Source of the DNA: Flavobacterium agricola
Lineage (GTDB): Bacteria; Bacteroidota; Bacteroidia; Flavobacteriales; Flavobacteriaceae
Reading direction: 5' to 3'
Length of the DNA: 64,000 nt
Assembly (NCBI RefSeq): GCF_025919725.1
Contig: NZ_CP081495.1
Location: forward strand, 2,108,001-2,172,000
Part shown: positions 52,945 through 61,546 of the stretch, in pieces
How positions within the stretch are numbered: the first letter of the stretch is position 1
How the letters are laid out: each line of letters opens with the position of its first letter
Position numbers and translations under genes: made by a program
The notes under the pieces: model-generated
Told to the model about the DNA's origin: nothing
The model's database searches: none
The model's input: the letters and a program-made list of their open reading frames with translations, nothing else

Positions 52945-53713
52945 TAATAATTTTGGCCTAAAAAAAGCAATAGAAGCAATAGGTAAAAATGAAAAGGTTG
53001 ATGTTTTAGTTGTAGATGATGGAAGTTTTAAAAATAAAATTAATGAAGTTGAACTAAAAAAAGCAATAAACTTTAGCGGAAGTATTAGTTTTTTATATTT
53101 AGAGCAAAATTCCGGTATAGAGATAGCCTTAAATGAAGGGTTAAAGTCTATTTATGATCAAAATAAATACAAGTACATTGCTAGGCTTGATTGTGATGAC
53201 ATTTGTATTGACACCCGATTTAAAATTCAAGAAGAATATCTAGATAAAAATAAAGACACCTATTTAGTAGGCTCTAATGCTACTGCAATTAACGAAGTAG
53301 GAGAATGTTTATTTAACACTAAATTTCCTGAAAAATATAAGGATATAAAAAATAAAATGCATGTTAATTCAATGCATCTTCATCCTTGCGTAATGTTTAG
53401 AATTGAAATATTAGAAACTATAGGATATTATCCAATAAATTATCAAGCCGCAGAAGACTATGCTTATTTTTTTGATATTGTAAAAAAATATAAAACTTAT
53501 AATATTAAGGAATCTCTTGTTTATTTTCAAGTTGATAATACAGGAATTTCCGCTAAAAAAAGAACTATTCAAATTAAAAGTAGAATACGAATAATGTTAA
53601 AGCATTTTTATTGGGGATTTTGGCCAATATATGGTTTAGTACGTAGCTGTGGTTTATTAATAATTCCTAATAAATTAATCAAAAATGTTAAAAAAATTAT
53701 TTACTCAAAATAA
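52910..53713 (+). CDS. Family 2 glycosyltransferase
   Basis: The 267-residue protein begins VVLIPHYNNNFGLKKAIEAI and VLVVDDGSF, with a GT-A DxD-like motif in YIARLDCDDICIDTRF. The C-terminal LHPCVMFRIEIL and AEDYAYFFDIVKKYKTYNI segments fit GT2 enzymes. It overlaps the Wzy-like gene before it and the next Wzy-like gene after it, so three genes are translationally linked. Substrate unknown. Confidence 0.88.
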   Translation: MNKTVVLIPHYNNNFGLKKAIEAIGKNEKVDVLVVDDGSFKNKINEVELKKAINFSGSISFLYLEQNSGIEIALNEGLKSIYDQNKYKYIARLDCDDICIDTRFKIQEEYLDKNKDTYLVGSNATAINEVGECLFNTKFPEKYKDIKNKMHVNSMHLHPCVMFRIEILETIGYYPINYQAAEDYAYFFDIVKKYKTYNIKESLVYFQVDNTGISAKKRTIQIKSRIRIMLKHFYWGFWPIYGLVRSCGLLIIPNKLIKNVKKIIYSK

Positions 53714-54869
53714 TATAAAACGCACACAAAATGCGGTAACTTGTTTAGCCATAATTAGTTTACCACTATCAATGGCTTTACCTAATATTTTTTTAATTAT
53801 ATCCGTTTTACTACTTATTATAAATAATGAGAAATTAAAATATAAAGAAATAATACCAATAACTGTTTTTGTATTAGCTACAGCATTTATTGAGCTAATA
53901 AATAAAACATTTATTTCTGATATAAAGATCTTATCACGGCTACTTTTAATTATTCTTTTCACCATTGTTTTACTAAATAGTAAAGTACTATATGTTAAAA
54001 AAGCAATTATTGTGAGCGCAAATCTTGCAATAGTAATTTCTCTTATTAAAATAGCTAGTTTATATATTACACTTCCAAATGTAGATCTTTCAAACGGAGA
54101 ATTAATTTTTAATGTAATTTATTTAGACAGACCTTTTTTGGGCTTTTTTATTTTTATCTCCAGTATGATTACTATTAATTTGCTACAAAACAAAGAGATT
54201 AATAAAAAGCTAGCATTTGTAATCATAGCAGTCAACATTTTATTTGTTTTTTTTATTGCTGCAAGGTTAACTATTTTAACATATCTTATTTCTGGAATTG
54301 TCTATTACTACTTCTTTACATCATACAAAACATATGTAAAACTATTAATCACTTCTTTAATTTGTATATCTTTTGTAACCTTAGCTGTTACAAATGACAA
54401 TATTAGAAATAGATTTAAATTAGAAAATGGAATTGACTCGTTTGTTGACTATGAACCTAGATTTATAATTTGGCCTTGTTCTGTTAAAGTAATCGATGAT
54501 GGAAATATTTTTATTGGAGGTAAAAGTAATGAAAACCTAACTTCAGAGCTGATAAACTGTTATTCTAGTAAAATTACTAATCAATCAAAAAAAGATTGGT
54601 TTATAGATAGCAAATTTAACTCTCACAATCAGTTTTTATATATTATAATGACAACAGGAATATTAGGCCTTTTATTTTTCTTGTATTTTCTAATTTCTCT
54701 TTGGAAAAATACAAATGGCTCTTTTTATAAAATATCTCTATTTATAGGTTTTGTCTTGTTTTTAATATTAGATTGCGTTTTAAACAGGCAAGTAGGTAGT
54801 TATTTTGCAGCACTAATAATAACCTTAATATACTTTGTTGATAAATCTAAAAAACCTTTAAAGCTATAG
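53685..54869 (+). CDS. O-antigen polymerase/ligase-like membrane protein (Wzy/WaaL family), second copy
   Basis: The 394-residue protein has about ten membrane helices and a hydrophilic loop (about residues 240-300) with FNSHNQFLYIIMTTGILGLLFFLYFLIS near its end, typical of the Wzy_C family. It is unlike the first copy in sequence, so one may polymerise and the other ligate. It overlaps the preceding gene by 29 bases and ends inside a long palindrome shared with the converging gene. AT content is very high. Confidence 0.83.
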   Translation: MLKKLFTQNNIKRTQNAVTCLAIISLPLSMALPNIFLIISVLLLIINNEKLKYKEIIPITVFVLATAFIELINKTFISDIKILSRLLLIILFTIVLLNSKVLYVKKAIIVSANLAIVISLIKIASLYITLPNVDLSNGELIFNVIYLDRPFLGFFIFISSMITINLLQNKEINKKLAFVIIAVNILFVFFIAARLTILTYLISGIVYYYFFTSYKTYVKLLITSLICISFVTLAVTNDNIRNRFKLENGIDSFVDYEPRFIIWPCSVKVIDDGNIFIGGKSNENLTSELINCYSSKITNQSKKDWFIDSKFNSHNQFLYIIMTTGILGLLFFLYFLISLWKNTNGSFYKISLFIGFVLFLILDCVLNRQVGSYFAALIITLIYFVDKSKKPLKL

Positions 54870-54890
54870 CTTTAAGGTTTTTTAGATTTA
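54842..54890. terminator. Long bidirectional terminator palindrome between converging glycan genes
   Basis: Two arms of about 24 bases, starting TAAATCTAAAAAACC and ending GGTTTTTTAGATTTA, pair almost perfectly with one bulged T. The arms include the last codons and stop of the second Wzy-like gene and touch the stop of the GT4 gene on the other strand. A and T tracts inside the arms would terminate both transcripts. Confidence 0.75.
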
Positions 54891-55958
54891 TCCATTTTTA
54901 TAAATATTGCTTAACTGATTAAAATTAATTTGAGAATTAAAAAGCAAACTACAACGTTTATAACCATTTTGTCCATAAAAAAGACGTGTTTCTTTAGCCT
55001 TAAGCTTTTCAAAAATCTCATCTAATTCGTTTAAATCAGTAAAAACAAACCCAGTTTCTTGGTTACTTACTAAATCCTTATTCCCAATAATATTTGTGGC
55101 TACAACTGGTTTACTTAATGCCATGGCTTCAATTATTGAGATAGGTAATCCTTCCCAAGAAGATGTTTGAATATAAATATCTAATTTATTTAATTTATTC
55201 ATTATTATATCCCGATTTGTCAACCAACCTGTAACCGTAATATTTGGTGCTGTAAGCTGGTCTTTTAAATCACCTTCTCCAATCCACAAAAAGTCAAAAT
55301 CAGGAAACCTGATAGCTATTTCGTTAAATAATTTAGGGTTTTTCTGTAAACTTATTCTTCCTAAAGTTCCAACTAGCAATCTATTATTCGTAACTTCATT
55401 TTTATACTTAACTACATGATCTGGAATAATCCCATTTCTTACCAAAACACTTTTTCCAATTTTAGAAGCTATTTCATATTCGGTATCACCACATGCTACT
55501 GTTGTTCCTCCTAAAATATTTTGAGAATATTTTTCAATAAAATAAAACATTTTTTTCTTAGTCGGTGAAAATTCATGATTTAAAAAAGAATAACCATGTG
55601 GACTGTAAAAGGTTTTAGTATTAGATACAATCCCTAAACTTGCAAACCTACCTAAAATACCTGCCTTAGAAGAATGCATGTGAACAACATCAGGCTTAAT
55701 TTTATTTAATATTTTTCTGATTTTTAAAATTGATTTAAAATCTTGTAATGGGCTCACACTGCGCTCCATATCAATATTAATATATTCAACATTGTTGCTG
55801 TTTACAAAATGCATTTTATCCTTATCAAATTCTTTTCTTTTAGTACTATAAATAATAATGTTTTTAACATCTTCTGATTTCGAAAAAAATTCAGTTAAGT
55901 CCTTTAAATAAGTATAAACTCCACCACCAAATGCTTCAACAATATGAACAACAACCAT
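54888..55958 (-). CDS. Family 4 glycosyltransferase
   Basis: The 356-residue protein has a GT-B fold. Its N-terminus VVHIVEAFGGGVYTYLKDLTEF and VHMHSSKAGILGRFAS bind acceptor, and the C-terminal domain has GTLGRISLQKNPKLF and the nucleotide-sugar motif ETRL-free segment SSWEGLPISIIEAMALSKPVVAT with the EX7E glutamates. It transfers a sugar from a nucleotide donor, linkage unknown. It is converging with the glycan genes on the plus strand and probably belongs to the same surface-glycan locus. Confidence 0.88.
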   Translation of the reverse strand: MVVVHIVEAFGGGVYTYLKDLTEFFSKSEDVKNIIIYSTKRKEFDKDKMHFVNSNNVEYINIDMERSVSPLQDFKSILKIRKILNKIKPDVVHMHSSKAGILGRFASLGIVSNTKTFYSPHGYSFLNHEFSPTKKKMFYFIEKYSQNILGGTTVACGDTEYEIASKIGKSVLVRNGIIPDHVVKYKNEVTNNRLLVGTLGRISLQKNPKLFNEIAIRFPDFDFLWIGEGDLKDQLTAPNITVTGWLTNRDIIMNKLNKLDIYIQTSSWEGLPISIIEAMALSKPVVATNIIGNKDLVSNQETGFVFTDLNELDEIFEKLKAKETRLFYGQNGYKRCSLLFNSQINFNQLSNIYKNG

Positions 55959-55999
55959 AATAATAAATTTGTACGAAAATAATTAAAAAAGAATCAAAT

Positions 56000-56821
56000 C
56001 TACCCCAAAGCAACATCTAAAAGCATCATAACCACAAAACCGCCAATAACACCTAAAGTTGCAATATCGTTATTCCCGTTACGTTGCGTTTCGGGAATAA
56101 CTTCTTCAACAACTACAAAAATCATGGCGCCAGCAGCAAATGCCAAGGCATAAGGTAAAATAGGAGTAAAAAAAGCTACTGATAAAGCACCAACAACACC
56201 GGCAATAGGTTCTACCAAGGCAGAAGCTTGTCCGTACATAAAACTTTTACCACGGCTCATTCCCATACGGCGTAAAGGCATGGCAACAGCAATACCTTCT
56301 GGTAAGTTCTGAATCCCGATTCCAATGGCTAAGGTTAAAGCACCTGCAACGCTTGCTTCTGGAATTCCAACAGCAACGCCACCAAACAAAACACCAACAG
56401 CTAATCCTTCAGGAATATTATGTAAAGTAATTGCAAAAACCAATAATGTTGTTTTTTGCCAACCCGATTTTAATCCTTCAACCTCATCATCTGCGTGGTT
56501 TAAATGCAAATGCGGCAATAACTTATCTAACGCAAATAAAAACAAAGCTCCGCCAATAAAACCAATAGCAGCTGGCATAACTTTTCTAAATCCTTCACCA
56601 CCTGTCATAGCAATAGCAGGAGCAAGCAAGCTCCAAAAACTTGCTGCAATCATAACACCACCTGTAAAGCCCAACATGCCATCTAAAACAACTTGGTTAA
56701 CCTTTTTAAATAACAAAACAAACGATGCGCCTACAGCGGTTAAAAACCAACAAAATAAGGTGGCAAGCAAGGCAGCCCAAACGGGTGGTATGCTAGAAAA
56801 GAAATCAATAATTTGATTCAT
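56000..56821 (-). CDS. ZIP family metal transporter
   Basis: The 273-residue protein has eight membrane helices and the ZIP metal motifs HNIPEGLAVGVLFGG and QNLPEGIAVAMPLRRMG, with HLHLNHADDEVEG as the cytoplasmic histidine loop. ZIP proteins bring Zn2+, Mn2+ or Fe2+ into the cytoplasm. It starts at the MntR-like stop with a one-base overlap, so it is probably regulated by that protein and may take up manganese or iron. Confidence 0.92.
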   Translation of the reverse strand: MNQIIDFFSSIPPVWAALLATLFCWFLTAVGASFVLLFKKVNQVVLDGMLGFTGGVMIAASFWSLLAPAIAMTGGEGFRKVMPAAIGFIGGALFLFALDKLLPHLHLNHADDEVEGLKSGWQKTTLLVFAITLHNIPEGLAVGVLFGGVAVGIPEASVAGALTLAIGIGIQNLPEGIAVAMPLRRMGMSRGKSFMYGQASALVEPIAGVVGALSVAFFTPILPYALAFAAGAMIFVVVEEVIPETQRNGNNDIATLGVIGGFVVMMLLDVALG

Positions 56822-57468
56822 TATTTTACGTATAAATTACTCGCTATTTTATGCGATAACATTATTTTTTGAGTATTAAGTAATAAGGTTAACGAAGCAT
56901 CAAAATCTTCTTTCTCTAAAATTTCAATTTCAGAACCTATTCCTATTTTATTTTTATCTAAAAACTGTAAAAATTCTGACGACGAATCTTTAACTCCTAC
57001 ACAAATTAATTTCTGACCTAAAACGGCATCGCTTAAAAGTATTTTACTGCTTTTGGCAATATTTCCGTTTCTGTCCGGAATCGGATCTCCGTGCGGATCA
57101 TGGCTTGGAAAACCAAGAAACTCATCCAATTTGGTGATTAGTTTTTCTGACTTAATATGTTCTAATTCTTCAGCAACTTCATGCACTTCATCCCAAGAAA
57201 AATTTAGCTTTTCAACCAAAAAAACTTCCCACAATCTGTGGTTACGAATAATCATTTTGGCCGATTTTTGCCCTAATTCGGTCATTTTAACGCCTTGGTA
57301 ACGTTGGTAATCAACCAAATCCTTTTCGGCTAATTTTTTTATCATATCCGTAACCGACGAAGCTTTGGTTTCCATCATTTCAGCAATTGCGTTGGTACTA
57401 ACGCCCAACGGTAAAACTTGCGACAAATGGTAAATAACCTTTAAATAATTTTCTTCAGAGTGCGTCAT
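56821..57468 (-). CDS. mntR: DtxR/MntR-family metal-dependent repressor
   Basis: The 215-residue protein has an N-terminal winged helix (SEENYLKVIYHLSQVLPLGVSTNAIAEMMETKASSVTDMIKKL), a metal-binding and dimerisation domain (HRLWEVFLVEKL, HEVAEELEHIKSEKL, FPSHDPHGDPIPD) and a C-terminal FeoA-like SH3 domain. DtxR-type regulators bind DNA with Fe2+ or Mn2+. It is co-transcribed with the ZIP gene and divergent from a TonB receptor whose promoter contains an inverted repeat of the DtxR/MntR kind. The metal is uncertain; mntR is a best guess. Confidence 0.88.
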   Translation of the reverse strand: MTHSEENYLKVIYHLSQVLPLGVSTNAIAEMMETKASSVTDMIKKLAEKDLVDYQRYQGVKMTELGQKSAKMIIRNHRLWEVFLVEKLNFSWDEVHEVAEELEHIKSEKLITKLDEFLGFPSHDPHGDPIPDRNGNIAKSSKILLSDAVLGQKLICVGVKDSSSEFLQFLDKNKIGIGSEIEILEKEDFDASLTLLLNTQKIMLSHKIASNLYVK

Positions 57469-57518
57469 TATAAATTAAGTTTCAACAAATATAATATTTT
57501 TTTATTACAAAAATAATT

Positions 57519-57534
57519 TTTAGGTTTGTCTAAA
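57519..57534 (+). promoter_or_regulatory. Probable MntR/DtxR box over the TonB-receptor promoter
   Basis: TTTAGGTTTGTCTAAA is an inverted repeat (TTTAG / CTAAA with six bases between) and resembles DtxR-family operators. It contains TAGGTTTG (57521-57528), an exact Bacteroidota -7 box (TAnnTTTG), so a bound repressor would block polymerase. No TTG is visible at -33. It lies about 27 bases before the receptor ATG and about 50 bases before the regulator start. Confidence 0.6.
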
Positions 57535-57560
57535 TTTATTTTAACCACGAACTAAAAGCC

Positions 57561-59811
57561 ATGAAATTCACTTATTTAGTAACTTTTTTATTCTTATATC
57601 AATTTGCATTTGCACAAAATAGCATTTCTGGTAAGGTTTTGTTAGATAATGCGCCGTTGGCGCACGTTTCTATAACCATAGAAAATGAAACGGTAGGAAC
57701 CCAAACCGATGCAAACGGAAAATACGAGTTGCAAAATTTAAAAAATGGTACCTATAAAATTAAAGCCAGCCATACCGGATTAAAAGCCGCAACCAAAACC
57801 GTTGTTGTAAAAAACAATCAAAAAGCGCAACTAAACTTTGAACTTGATTTTGATGATGCGCTCGATGAAGTTGTAGTTTCTGCAACCATGCGCGCTGTGA
57901 GCCGAATAGATAGCCCCATGCCGGTTGATGTAATTCAAAACGGGTTTTTCTTAAAAAATCCAACGGCAAATATTTTTGAAGGTTTACAAACCGTAAACGG
58001 CGTAAAACCACAAATTAACTGCAGCGTTTGCAATACCGGCGATATTCATATTAACGGGCTAGAAGGTCCTTATACCATGATTTTAATTGACGGTATGCCA
58101 ATTGTAAGCGGTCTTTCAACCGTTTATGGATTATCTGGCATTCCAAACTCGTTAATAGAACGAGTAGAAATTGTTAAAGGTCCTGCATCTTCTTTATACG
58201 GGTCCGAAGCAATTGGTGGTTTAATAAACGTAATTACTAAAGATGTGTACAAAGCGCCAAAATTTACGGCTGATATTTTTTCGACTTCATGGGCCGAAAC
58301 CAATATCGATTTAGGCTTTGCAACGCAGGTTGGCAAAAAAGCTAATGTTTTAACGGGGGTTAATGCGTTTTATTACGACACGCCTATTGATAATAATGGA
58401 GATAATTTTACCGATTTAACCTTGCAAAAACGCGCTTCTGTTTTTCAGAAATGGGATTTTAATCGTAAATCCGGAAAAGCATTTTCTGTGGCTGGGCGCT
58501 ATTTTTACGAAGACCGTTGGGGCGGTGAAATGCAATGGAACAAATCACACCGCGGCGGAGATCAGGTTTATGGCGAAAGCATTTATACCAGCCGATACGA
58601 ATTGTTAGGTAATTACGAATTTAATACGCACTTTCCGTTACGTGCAACCTTTTCGTACACCGATCACGATCAAAACTCAGTTTACGGAACAACCCCATAT
58701 TTAGCCAAACAACGCATCGGCTTTGGACAATTGCTGCATGCCAAAACCTACGGTCGCAACGATTTACTATTAGGTGCTGCCATGCGCTATAATTATTATA
58801 ATGATAATACGCCAGCAACCCAAACCGCTGATGAATATGTTATGCCGAGCATTTTTGTACAAAACGATTTTAAAATTGACGAAAAACAAAACGTATTAAT
58901 CGGAGCGCGTTACGATTACAACTCAATTCACGGCCATATTTTTACCGCGCGTAGCTTATCGCTATAAATTTTCAGATTTTGATGTGTTTCGTTTAAATGC
59001 TGGAACCGGATTTCGTGTCGTAAATTTATTTACAGAAGATCATGCTGCGCTTACCGGAGCACGCGAAGTTGTTATTGTTGATGAGCTAAAGCCAGAAAAA
59101 TCATACAACGTAAACATAAATTATTTAAAAAAGATTTATGCTGAAAGCGGAAATTACTATGCGTTTGAAGCTAGTGCTTGGTACACGCATTTTACCAATT
59201 CCATAATTCCTGATTACGATACCAATCCCAATCAAATTATTTACGCCAACTTAAACGGACGTGCCGTATCAAAAGGAGTAAGTTTAAATGCCGATGCGAA
59301 TTTAACCAACGGATTACGTATTATGACGGGCGTAACATTTATGGACGTGAATAAAACCGAAAACCATATTACCACACGCCAAATGCTAACCGAACGTTTT
59401 ACCGGAACTTGGACCATTGGTTACGATATTCCGAATACCAATTTTACAATTGATTATACGGGCAATGTATACGGCGGCATGCGTTTACCAACATTAGGAC
59501 CGTTAGATCCGCGCCGTCAATATTCAAAGCCATTTTCTATTCAAAATATTCAAATTACGTATCGTGGCATGCAAAACTTTGAGTTTTATGGTGGAGTGAA
59601 AAACTTACTGAATTGGACGGTAAACAAGGGCAATCCGTTTATTATTGCAAATGCACACGATCCGTTTGACAAAAATGTAGTTTTTGATCCCAACGGACAA
59701 GCTATTCCAACACCAAATAATCCGTACGGATTAACTTTTGATCCCAATTATAGCTACGGCCCCAACCAAGGCATTCGCGGTTTTGTTGGCGTACGTTATA
59801 ATTTAAGATAA
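57561..59811 (+). pseudogene. TonB-dependent receptor with carboxypeptidase-like domain, frame broken in the barrel
   Basis: The gene encodes an outer-membrane receptor: signal peptide (FLFLYQFAFAQ), a carboxypeptidase-like beta domain (ISGKVLLDNAPLAHVSITIENE), a plug with a cysteine pair (NCSVCNTGDIHINGLEGPYTM), YGSEAIGGLINVIT and a beta-barrel. The frame ends at 58965-58967; after a missing T near 58952 (CGTA for CGTTA) the chain goes on as LAYRYKFSDFDVFRLN and ends with the aromatic terminus GVRYNLR at 59811. The repaired length is about 750 residues. The MntR box suggests import of a chelated metal. The single break suggests a sequencing indel. Confidence 0.85.
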
Positions 59812-59812
59812 A

Positions 59813-59856
59813 ACAAACCTCAAATCTAAAATAGGTTTGAGGTTTGTATTTTTTTC
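59813..59856 (+). terminator. Terminator after the TonB receptor
   Basis: ACAAACCTCAAA and TTTGAGGTTTGT form a strong stem followed by a run of T. Confidence 0.85.
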
Positions 59857-59875
59857 TTGCAAATAAAAAAATAGC

Positions 59876-59891
59876 ATCGTAATATTGCGAT
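59876..59891 (+). promoter_or_regulatory. Candidate ArsR operator 1
   Basis: ATCGTAATATTGCGAT is an imperfect palindrome placed 14 bases before the arsR-like ATG. It overlaps TAATATTG, one base off the -7 consensus, with a TTG 20 bases before it (59857-59859). This is the position expected for ArsR-type autorepression. Confidence 0.55.
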
Positions 59892-59904
59892 ACATTAATT
59901 ATTT

Positions 59905-60234
59905 ATGGGAATTACCAAATCAGAAATATTTACAGAACAACAAAATCAGTTAGCCAACTTGTTTAAAGTTTTAGGCCATCCGGCCCGATTGGCAATTTTG
60001 CAACATATTATAAACCAAAAAGCATGCATTTGTACCGATTTGGTGCAAGAACTAGGTTTAGCACAAGCAACCATTTCGCAACATTTAAAAGTGCTAAAAG
60101 ATGCCGAGATTATAAAAGGAGAAATTGAAGGCAAATCGGTTTGTTATTGTATTAATCAAAGCGTTTGGGAGCAAATGCAAGCGCAGTTTACGCAATTCTT
60201 TATTCAGTTTGAGCCTATTAATACATGTTGCTAA
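59905..60234 (+). CDS. ArsR/SmtB-family metalloregulator
   Basis: The 109-residue winged-helix repressor has HPARLAILQHII, the metal-box segment KACICTDLVQELGLAQATISQHLKVLKDAEII with two cysteines in the CxC of the ArsR metal-binding helix, and a C-terminal CC pair. It would be released from DNA by arsenite or antimonite. Two matching palindromes lie before it and before the next gene. It leads a group with DUF6428 and an ArsC-like phosphatase. The inducer could also be another soft metal. Confidence 0.9.
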   Translation: MGITKSEIFTEQQNQLANLFKVLGHPARLAILQHIINQKACICTDLVQELGLAQATISQHLKVLKDAEIIKGEIEGKSVCYCINQSVWEQMQAQFTQFFIQFEPINTCC

Positions 60235-60252
60235 AAAAATTTAAAACACATC

Positions 60253-60268
60253 ATCGTAATATTACAAT
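60253..60268 (+). promoter_or_regulatory. Candidate ArsR operator 2
   Basis: ATCGTAATATTACAAT repeats the first eleven bases of operator 1 exactly. It lies in the gap between the arsR-like and DUF6428 genes, 15 bases before the latter, so the second gene may have its own ArsR-controlled promoter. Confidence 0.5.
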
Positions 60269-60283
60269 GTTAAACATTTAGTT

Positions 60284-60745
60284 ATGAAATTATCAGAAAT
60301 TAAAAATCTTTTACCGCAATTAGAAAACGTTGCTTTTGAATTAGAAAACGGAACTTTTGTACCCGAACATTTTCATGTAACCGAAGTTGGTCAGCTTACC
60401 AAAAAATTTATTGATTGTGGAGGAGTAGTTAGAACTGAAAAAACAGTGAACTTACAGCTTTGGAATGCTGATGATTACGAGCATCGTTTAAAACCAACAA
60501 AATTAGCAAACATCATTGCGTTAGCAGAAAAACAATTGGGGATTGAAGATGCTGAAATTGAGGTAGAATACCAAACAGAAACTATTAGCAAATTTGCTTT
60601 AAGCTTTAACGGTAAAAACTTTATGTTACATAATAAAACAACAGCTTGTTTGGCAGAAGATTCGTGCGGTATTCCGGCACAAAAACCAAAAGTAAAAATT
60701 GGTGAAGCAGTTTCTTGTTGTACACCAAATTCAGGTTGTTGTTAA
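60284..60745 (+). CDS. DUF6428 family protein, cysteine-rich C-terminus
   Basis: The 153-residue protein matches DUF6428, a family usually found beside ArsR and ArsC genes in Bacteroidota. It is soluble, with conserved HFHVTEVGQLTKKFIDCGG and TVNLQLWNADDYEHRL, and ends in a cysteine-rich tail (SCCTPNSGCC) that could hold arsenite or another thiol-binding metal. The function is not established. It follows operator 2 and stops directly before the phosphatase ATG. Confidence 0.8.
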   Translation: MKLSEIKNLLPQLENVAFELENGTFVPEHFHVTEVGQLTKKFIDCGGVVRTEKTVNLQLWNADDYEHRLKPTKLANIIALAEKQLGIEDAEIEVEYQTETISKFALSFNGKNFMLHNKTTACLAEDSCGIPAQKPKVKIGEAVSCCTPNSGCC

Positions 60746-61363
60746 ATGAATGCAAGCGTACTCCAAACCATAAAAGCGCAACAAAACTTTACTTTATTAC
60801 CAACAGAACGCCTAAAAAAACTACAACCACTTATTCAGGCCATTCAAAATAAAGTAAACCAACACAAAACCATTCGGTTAAATTTTATTTGTACGCACAA
60901 TTCGCGCCGTAGCCATTTGGCACAAGTTTGGGCACAAACAGCGGCTGCTTATTACAAAATAGAACCGATAACATGTTTTTCTGGCGGAACCGTTGCTACA
61001 GCTTTGCATCCTAAAATTATAAAAACTTTAGAAAGTCAGGGTTTTGATGTATATAAAAATATTGAAGCCGAAAATCCGATTTATTTTATAAAATTTGATG
61101 CCAATGCGCTGCCAATTATTGGTTTTTCTAAACCAATTCAACATCCGTTTAATCCAGAATCCAATTTTATAGCCGTTTTAACTTGTAACGATGCCGATCA
61201 AAATTGTCCTATAGTTTTTGGTGCTGATGCGCGAATTGCATTAACCTACCAAGATCCGAAAGTTGCCGACGGGCAACCTAACCAAACCGAAGTTTATTTA
61301 CAACGCAGCCAACAAATAGCTACCGAAATGCTGTATGTTTTTAGCCAAATAAAAATGCCTTAA
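60746..61363 (+). CDS. ArsC-like low-molecular-weight protein tyrosine phosphatase
   Basis: The 205-residue protein has the CX5R phosphate-loop FICTHNSRRSHLAQ of the phosphatase-type arsenate reductase family and later AVLTCNDADQNCPIVFGA. Such enzymes reduce arsenate to arsenite using a thiol, or dephosphorylate small substrates. The ars-type context supports arsenate. However, no arsenite efflux pump (Acr3 or ArsB) follows: the next features are a terminator and tRNA-Cys. Confidence 0.85.
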   Translation: MNASVLQTIKAQQNFTLLPTERLKKLQPLIQAIQNKVNQHKTIRLNFICTHNSRRSHLAQVWAQTAAAYYKIEPITCFSGGTVATALHPKIIKTLESQGFDVYKNIEAENPIYFIKFDANALPIIGFSKPIQHPFNPESNFIAVLTCNDADQNCPIVFGADARIALTYQDPKVADGQPNQTEVYLQRSQQIATEMLYVFSQIKMP

Positions 61364-61365
61364 AA

Positions 61366-61399
61366 CAAAAAAACCTCCAAATTACTTTGGAGGTTTTTG
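61366..61399 (+). terminator. Terminator after the ArsC-like gene
   Basis: AAAACCTCCAAA and TTTGGAGGTTTT form a 12-base stem with a short loop; a T-run follows. It also abuts the 3' end of tRNA-Cys on the other strand. Confidence 0.85.
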
Positions 61400-61400
61400 A

Positions 61401-61470
61401 GGCATCTAGCGGATTCGAACCGCTGTAGACGGTTTTGCAGACCGCTTCCTAGCCACTCGGACAAGATGCC
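61401..61470 (-). tRNA. tRNA-Cys (anticodon GCA)
   Basis: On the minus strand the sequence starts GGCATCT and ends AGATGCC, the paired acceptor stem. The anticodon loop CTGCAAA carries GCA, and the T-arm has GGTTCGAATCC. The mature 70-base tRNA lacks an encoded CCA. It lies between an ars-type group and folB, and could act as an integration site, although no integrase is seen. Confidence 0.95.
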
Positions 61471-61546
61471 CTTTGTTATTTCGACTGCAAATATAGAACT
61501 GTTTTTTTAAATATCAAACTTTAAAACTTCAAAAAAGCCCTAAAAA

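Noticed and set aside
58984..59811. A second short TonB-receptor gene
   Set aside because: It has no signal peptide or plug and continues the barrel of the upstream part exactly; it is the same gene after a missing base.
61401..61470. An integrated element next to tRNA-Cys
   Set aside because: No integrase, direct repeat of the tRNA end or mobile genes are seen on either side.
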